This document shows positions 6,357-10,022 of a DNA stretch of 10,022 bases, one piece after another (positions within the stretch are counted from its first letter, which is position 1; the number at the start of each line of letters is the position of its first letter). Location: contig URTF01000073.1 in the NCBI GenBank assembly GCA_900550695.1, forward strand, positions 1-10,022, in the 5' to 3' direction. The stretch is from an uncultured Ruminococcus sp. (GTDB lineage Bacteria > Bacillota > Clostridia > Oscillospirales > Ruminococcaceae). Position numbers and translations under genes: made by a program. Under the pieces are notes generated by a model. The model was not told the origin of the DNA and searched no databases. It saw nothing but the letters and a program-made list of their open reading frames with translations.

Positions 6357-7208
6357 GTGAGGGACTTTTTCAAATCGACAAAATTCAAGATAATCGTGGC
6401 TGTCATTGCTGTTCTTATAGGCTTTATGATATACTCCCTTACAACGGGCGGATATGCCATAATGGGAGTATCGATCTTCGATGCGATAACCGAGCCTTTT
6501 CAGAAAGCTTCTGCCACTATCTCCGCAAAGGTCTCGGAAACTATCGATACCTTTGCAAATGCAAAAAAATACCGTGAGGAAAACGAGCAGCTCCGTGAGC
6601 GTCTTAATCAGCTTTATAACGAGATCATCGACTATGACAAAATACGAACGGAAAATTCCGAGCTTAAACAGCTTCTCCAGCTCAAAGAGGACAACGAGGA
6701 CTTCGTTTTCTCTTCGCCCTGCACTGTAATTGCGAGAACTGCGAATGACCCATACGGCTCGTTCACCATTGATAAGGGCGCAAAGGACGGCATCGCTCCG
6801 AACGACCCCGTTATCACTTCGCAGGGACTTGTCGGAATATGCTATGACGTTTCGGAAAGCACTTCGAGAGTGAGAACTCTTCTCTCGCCGAAATCGGCAG
6901 TCGGAGTTACAGTCCTGCGCACAAAGGCGGCAGGCGTTCTTGAGGGCGACTACGAATTCGTTTCGGACGGACTCTGCAGGATGAGCTACATTGACAAATC
7001 GGCTGAGATTATGCTCGGCGATATTGTTTTCACATCGGGAAGCGAGACCTTCCCCTCGGGACAGCTTGTCGGAACGGTCGAAAAGATCGTTATGGAGGAC
7101 AGCGGACTTTCAAAATATGCCCTTATAAAGCCTGCCTCCGACCCATTCTCCGTAACTACGGTATTCGTTGTTACGGACTTCGAGGGTCAGAAAAAGAACG
7201 ATCAGTAA
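6357..7208 (+). CDS. mreC: Rod-shape-determining protein MreC
   Basis: This is a 283-residue membrane-anchored protein that links MreB filaments to the extracellular synthases and activates PBP2. The start is GTG at 6357 with AAGGGAG (6342-6348) eight bases upstream; the overlapping ATG at 6355 is followed at once by TGA, and later ATGs would remove the membrane anchor. Domain order is typical: a short basic cytoplasmic tail (1-11), a membrane helix (about 12-30), a coiled coil rich in E, L and N (about 66-112, including ENEQLRERLNQLY), then the double beta-barrel domain with GSFTIDKGAKDGI (134-146), VITSQGLVGICYDV (152-165) and GDIVFTSGSETFPSGQLVG (221-239), the characteristic MreC glycine-rich strands. 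The stop codon overlaps the mreD ribosome site, so the two are probably translationally coupled. Confidence 0.95.
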   Translation: MRDFFKSTKFKIIVAVIAVLIGFMIYSLTTGGYAIMGVSIFDAITEPFQKASATISAKVSETIDTFANAKKYREENEQLRERLNQLYNEIIDYDKIRTENSELKQLLQLKEDNEDFVFSSPCTVIARTANDPYGSFTIDKGAKDGIAPNDPVITSQGLVGICYDVSESTSRVRTLLSPKSAVGVTVLRTKAAGVLEGDYEFVSDGLCRMSYIDKSAEIMLGDIVFTSGSETFPSGQLVGTVEKIVMEDSGLSKYALIKPASDPFSVTTVFVVTDFEGQKKNDQ

Positions 7209-7220
7209 GGGGGCTGCGCT

Positions 7221-7787
7221 TTGAACATAGACATCAAAAGGCGCAAGGAAAAGTTCCGCTCGGTGCTGCGCTGGGCAATATATTTTCTGCTGCTCTTTAT
7301 CGAATATATCGTTATGACGACAATGGGGACGGCACACAGAATGCCGCTGCTGATAGTTTCAACGGCAATATGTATCTCGGCGTTTGAGGATCCGTTCAAT
7401 TCGGCAATACTCGGCTGCCTTGCAGGGCTTATGCTTGATGGGGCAGAGGGAACGATAGTCGGTCTTAACGGCATCATACTTACAATGTGCTGCCTTATGA
7501 CCTCGCTGCTGTTCTATTTTCTTATGAGAAGGCATATCGTCAACGTCCTCGCACTGACCGCAGCGGCATCATTCATTCAGACGGGTTTCCGATACATTTT
7601 TTACTACTCTATATGGAGCTATGACAGTCACGGTGCTATCTATCTCCGTGAGATACTGCCCATTATAATTTTCACGATCATAGCTTCGGCGCTGTTCTAT
7701 CCGCTCATACGCTTTTTATCCTCACGCCTTGGTATTATAAAGGAAACCTATGTTGAGGAAAAGTCCGAAAATATCGTCAGAGAATAA
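7221..7787 (+). CDS. mreD: Rod-shape-determining membrane protein MreD
   Basis: This is a 188-residue polytopic membrane protein of the elongation complex that partners with MreC. It starts with TTG at 7221; AAGGGGG (7207-7213) is seven bases upstream and overlaps the mreC stop. Hydrophobic segments lie at roughly 15-34, 41-54, 60-72, 78-102, 105-131 and 143-166, fitting the five to six helices usual for MreD. The core FEDPFNSAILGCLAGLMLDG (55-74) followed by GTIVGLNGI (77-85) matches the conserved acidic/glycine region of the family. The C-terminus is charged and cytoplasmic. MreD diverges quickly in sequence, so the assignment leans on position between mreC and a PBP2 gene as well as on topology. 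Confidence 0.92.
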   Translation: MNIDIKRRKEKFRSVLRWAIYFLLLFIEYIVMTTMGTAHRMPLLIVSTAICISAFEDPFNSAILGCLAGLMLDGAEGTIVGLNGIILTMCCLMTSLLFYFLMRRHIVNVLALTAAASFIQTGFRYIFYYSIWSYDSHGAIYLREILPIIIFTIIASALFYPLIRFLSSRLGIIKETYVEEKSENIVRE

Positions 7788-7814
7788 GCTCCGCTTCAAT
7801 AAAGGAAATAATAT

Positions 7815-9962
7815 ATGAACTTCGCTTCAATCGCAAAAAAGATAAGATCGGTCATACTTATAGCCTTTGTGCTGCTTGCAATGTCGATGTGTGTTATCGC
7901 ACTGATGAAACTGCAGATCGTTGACGGTGAAAAATACCTCGAACAGGCAAAAAGCACCCGTACCGTAACGCAGGATATAAGCGCCCCCCGAGGTGAGATA
8001 GTTGACGCTGCGGGAAAAGCCGTTGTCAGCAACAAGGTCGGCTACAATGTAATACTCGAAAAGGCTTTCCTCTCCTCCGATACGCAGGAGATAAACAGAA
8101 TAGTCCTGCGCATTGCGGAAATTCTTGATGAGGACGGCGTTGACTGGAACGATTCGCTCCCGATAAGCGAAAACACGCCTTACAGCTTTCCCGAAATGCG
8201 GGATTCGGACATTGCAAAGCTGCGCAAAAACATCTCCGTACAGCCCTATGCAACTGCGGAGGAATGTATCGATGCGATGCTCGACCTTTACGGCGTGGAC
8301 GAAAGCTATACCGTTCGGCAGAAGCGAATGATCGTTGGCATACGTTATGAAATGACGCTGCGCAGCTTCTCCCTTGCGAACCGATACACGCTCGCAGAGG
8401 ACGTTCCGATGGAAAGCGTTGTAAAGCTTAAAGAAGCCGCTTTTGAGCTGGAGGGAATGGACGTTGCCGAAGAAGCTATCCGTGTTTATGAGGACAACAA
8501 CTACGCTCCGCACCTTGTCGGAACGGTCGGCTCGATAAACGCCGAGGAATACGAAGCTCTCAAAGACAGCGGCTATATGCTCAATGATGTTCTCGGCAAG
8601 AGCGGCGTTGAAAAGGCTATGGAAAGTCAGCTGCGGGGAACAGCCGGAACAAGAGAGCTTGAACTTCTCAACGGCATCGTTTCCTCGGACACGATAACAA
8701 AGGAAACAGTCCCCGGAAACACCGTAAAGCTTACGATAGATATGGACTATCAGCAGAAAGTCCAGCAGATACTTGAAAATCATATAACGTGGCTGCAAGA
8801 TCAGACCTCGCCGAACAAAAAGGGCGAAAATGCAAACGCAGGCGCTATCGTTGTAACGGACGCAAAAACGGGTGCTGTCATCGCAGCGGCGACATCTCCG
8901 ACTTATAACATCAACGATTATCTCAACAACTATTCACTCGTTGCGAACGGCGAAAATTCACCGCTCATAAACCGTGCAACATCGGGACTTTACCGACCCG
9001 GTTCGACATTCAAGACCGTCACCGCAACAGCAGGTCTTAACGAGGGCATCATCACCCCGAGCACGCTCATCACCTGTAATCAGGTCTACACCTACTGGGA
9101 CGATTATAAACCGAAATGCACGGGCTATCACGGCAGGATAAACGTTATCACAGCCATTGAAAAATCCTGCAATATCTTCTTCTACGAAACGGGCAGACAG
9201 CTCGGCATCGACCGCCTTGCAAGCTATGCAAAGCTTTACGGCTTCGGTCAGAACACGGGCATCGAAACGGGCGATATGGCAGGCTATTTCGCAACGCCCG
9301 AAAGCTTCCGTGAGCGCCGCCTTGAATGGCAGGCAGGACTTGTTGTTCAGGCTGCTATCGGTCAGTCGGAGACCTACGCAACTCCGCTCCAGCTTGCAAT
9401 GCAGGCGAACACCATTGCGAACCGAGGCACCCGATACAAGCCGTATGTTGTTGACAGCGTTTACACTTATAACATGGATAGGCTTGTTGTCAAAACTCAG
9501 CCGACCGTTGCTGCGACCGTCCCCGATGAAACGGGCGTGACATTCGACAGTATCATCGCAGGTATGGAAAATGCCGCAAATTTTGCTCCGTACTCCTACC
9601 CTGCCGTCAAGGATTATTACACGAACTATCTTCTCTCCGAGCTTCCCGAGCAGGCGGCTATCAAAACCGGTACTCCGCAGATGACCTCTGCCGAGGACAC
9701 GGGTTCATCGTTCATCGGCTTTTACCCCTCGGAAGACCCTGTTATCGCATTTTCGGGATTCGTTGAACACGGCGAATATTCAAAATTTATGATACGCCAG
9801 TTCATCGAAGCTTATCTCGACAAGAACTACAAGGTGGTTTCGCCTAACAGCATTTCCGACGGTGAAAAGCCCTCACAGCTCGCAGGACTTGACGAAAACA
9901 CGGTTACGGACGTTACTTCCGTCACAACGAACACATCTTCATCGGAGAGCGTCACACAATAA
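7815..9962 (+). CDS. mrdA: Penicillin-binding protein 2 (elongation-specific D,D-transpeptidase)
   Basis: The product is a 715-residue class B PBP that crosslinks peptidoglycan in the lateral wall, working with RodA. ATG 7815 has AAAGGAA (7801-7807) seven bases upstream, and the gap to mreD is 27 bases. A short cytoplasmic tail and membrane helix (about 12-31) are followed by the pedestal domain, with SAPRGEIVD at 56-64 and GKSGVEKAMESQLRGTAGTRELE at 261-283. The transpeptidase motifs are all present: STFK at 397-400 (catalytic S397), SCN at 451-453, and KTGT at 617-620. Two cysteines, C421 and C435, flank the segment after the first motif, as in many PBP2 proteins. The tail from about 695 is Thr/Ser-rich and of low complexity. 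The operon setting distinguishes it from the division protein FtsI and the sporulation protein SpoVD, and no PASTA domain is present. Confidence 0.95.
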   Translation: MNFASIAKKIRSVILIAFVLLAMSMCVIALMKLQIVDGEKYLEQAKSTRTVTQDISAPRGEIVDAAGKAVVSNKVGYNVILEKAFLSSDTQEINRIVLRIAEILDEDGVDWNDSLPISENTPYSFPEMRDSDIAKLRKNISVQPYATAEECIDAMLDLYGVDESYTVRQKRMIVGIRYEMTLRSFSLANRYTLAEDVPMESVVKLKEAAFELEGMDVAEEAIRVYEDNNYAPHLVGTVGSINAEEYEALKDSGYMLNDVLGKSGVEKAMESQLRGTAGTRELELLNGIVSSDTITKETVPGNTVKLTIDMDYQQKVQQILENHITWLQDQTSPNKKGENANAGAIVVTDAKTGAVIAAATSPTYNINDYLNNYSLVANGENSPLINRATSGLYRPGSTFKTVTATAGLNEGIITPSTLITCNQVYTYWDDYKPKCTGYHGRINVITAIEKSCNIFFYETGRQLGIDRLASYAKLYGFGQNTGIETGDMAGYFATPESFRERRLEWQAGLVVQAAIGQSETYATPLQLAMQANTIANRGTRYKPYVVDSVYTYNMDRLVVKTQPTVAATVPDETGVTFDSIIAGMENAANFAPYSYPAVKDYYTNYLLSELPEQAAIKTGTPQMTSAEDTGSSFIGFYPSEDPVIAFSGFVEHGEYSKFMIRQFIEAYLDKNYKVVSPNSISDGEKPSQLAGLDENTVTDVTSVTTNTSSSESVTQ

Positions 9963-10022
9963 TACTAATACTAATTCTCAATCAACCTATAGACAAACTC
10001 TCGGCTATAATAAGTTCATTCT
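9963..10022 (+). other. Intergenic tail with a TATAAT box at the right edge
   Basis: There is no gene or terminator in these 60 bases. TATAAT occurs at 10006-10011. The best -35-like sequence, TAGACA at 9990-9995, is only 10 bases upstream, so a promoter is not established. In related bacteria the min cell-division genes often follow mrdA, but nothing in the window confirms that here. Confidence 0.25.

Noticed and set aside
7827..8798. Long open frame of 323 codons on the minus strand inside mrdA
   Set aside because: It is fully antisense to a PBP2 gene with all catalytic motifs, has no family-like sequence, and is explained by codon bias of the plus strand.

Overview
The window reads as a chromosomal stretch of an anaerobic, low-to-moderate-GC Bacillota, most likely a gut Clostridia (Ruminococcus/Oscillospiraceae-like). 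This rests on strong AGGAGG-type ribosome binding sites, consensus sigma-A promoters with extended -10 elements, the mreB-mreC-mreD-PBP2 order, and the presence of a DUF815 ATPase and a stand-alone U32-like protein. The genus is an inference, since no rRNA or other phylogenetic marker is present.

Left part, minus strand (1-1774): a flavodoxin-domain protein cut by the left edge, and upstream of it a U32-peptidase-like protein of about 307 residues with a CC-x3-C cluster. The U32-like gene has a near-consensus promoter (TTGAAA-17-TATAAT) that also fixes its start codon. The 250-base gap between the two genes probably holds a separate promoter for the flavodoxin gene.

Middle, plus strand (1832-4805): a DUF815 AAA-type ATPase is transcribed divergently from the U32-like gene, and a small dyad lies between the two promoters. 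It is followed by a full-length PutP-type sodium/proline symporter. The stop codon of putP is also the first base triplet of a 211-base element bounded by long inverted repeats built of TAATGCG units. This element resembles a MITE or other dispersed intergenic repeat and carries a strong rho-independent terminator.

Right part, plus strand (5126-9962): the cell-elongation operon. A strong extended -10 promoter drives mreB (actin-like scaffold), then mreC (GTG start), mreD (TTG start) and mrdA/PBP2 (transpeptidase). Together these form the rod-complex machinery that directs lateral wall synthesis. A terminator-like hairpin between mreB and mreC, together with the non-ATG starts, suggests that MreB is made in excess over the membrane components. 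The last 60 bases contain no gene, only a TATAAT-like box.

Most of the window is housekeeping. I do not see a new defence, mobile or biosynthetic system. The items most worth checking are the inverted-repeat element, the mreB-mreC hairpin, the looped ribosome binding site proposed for the flavodoxin gene, and the two genes of unknown function (U32-like and DUF815).
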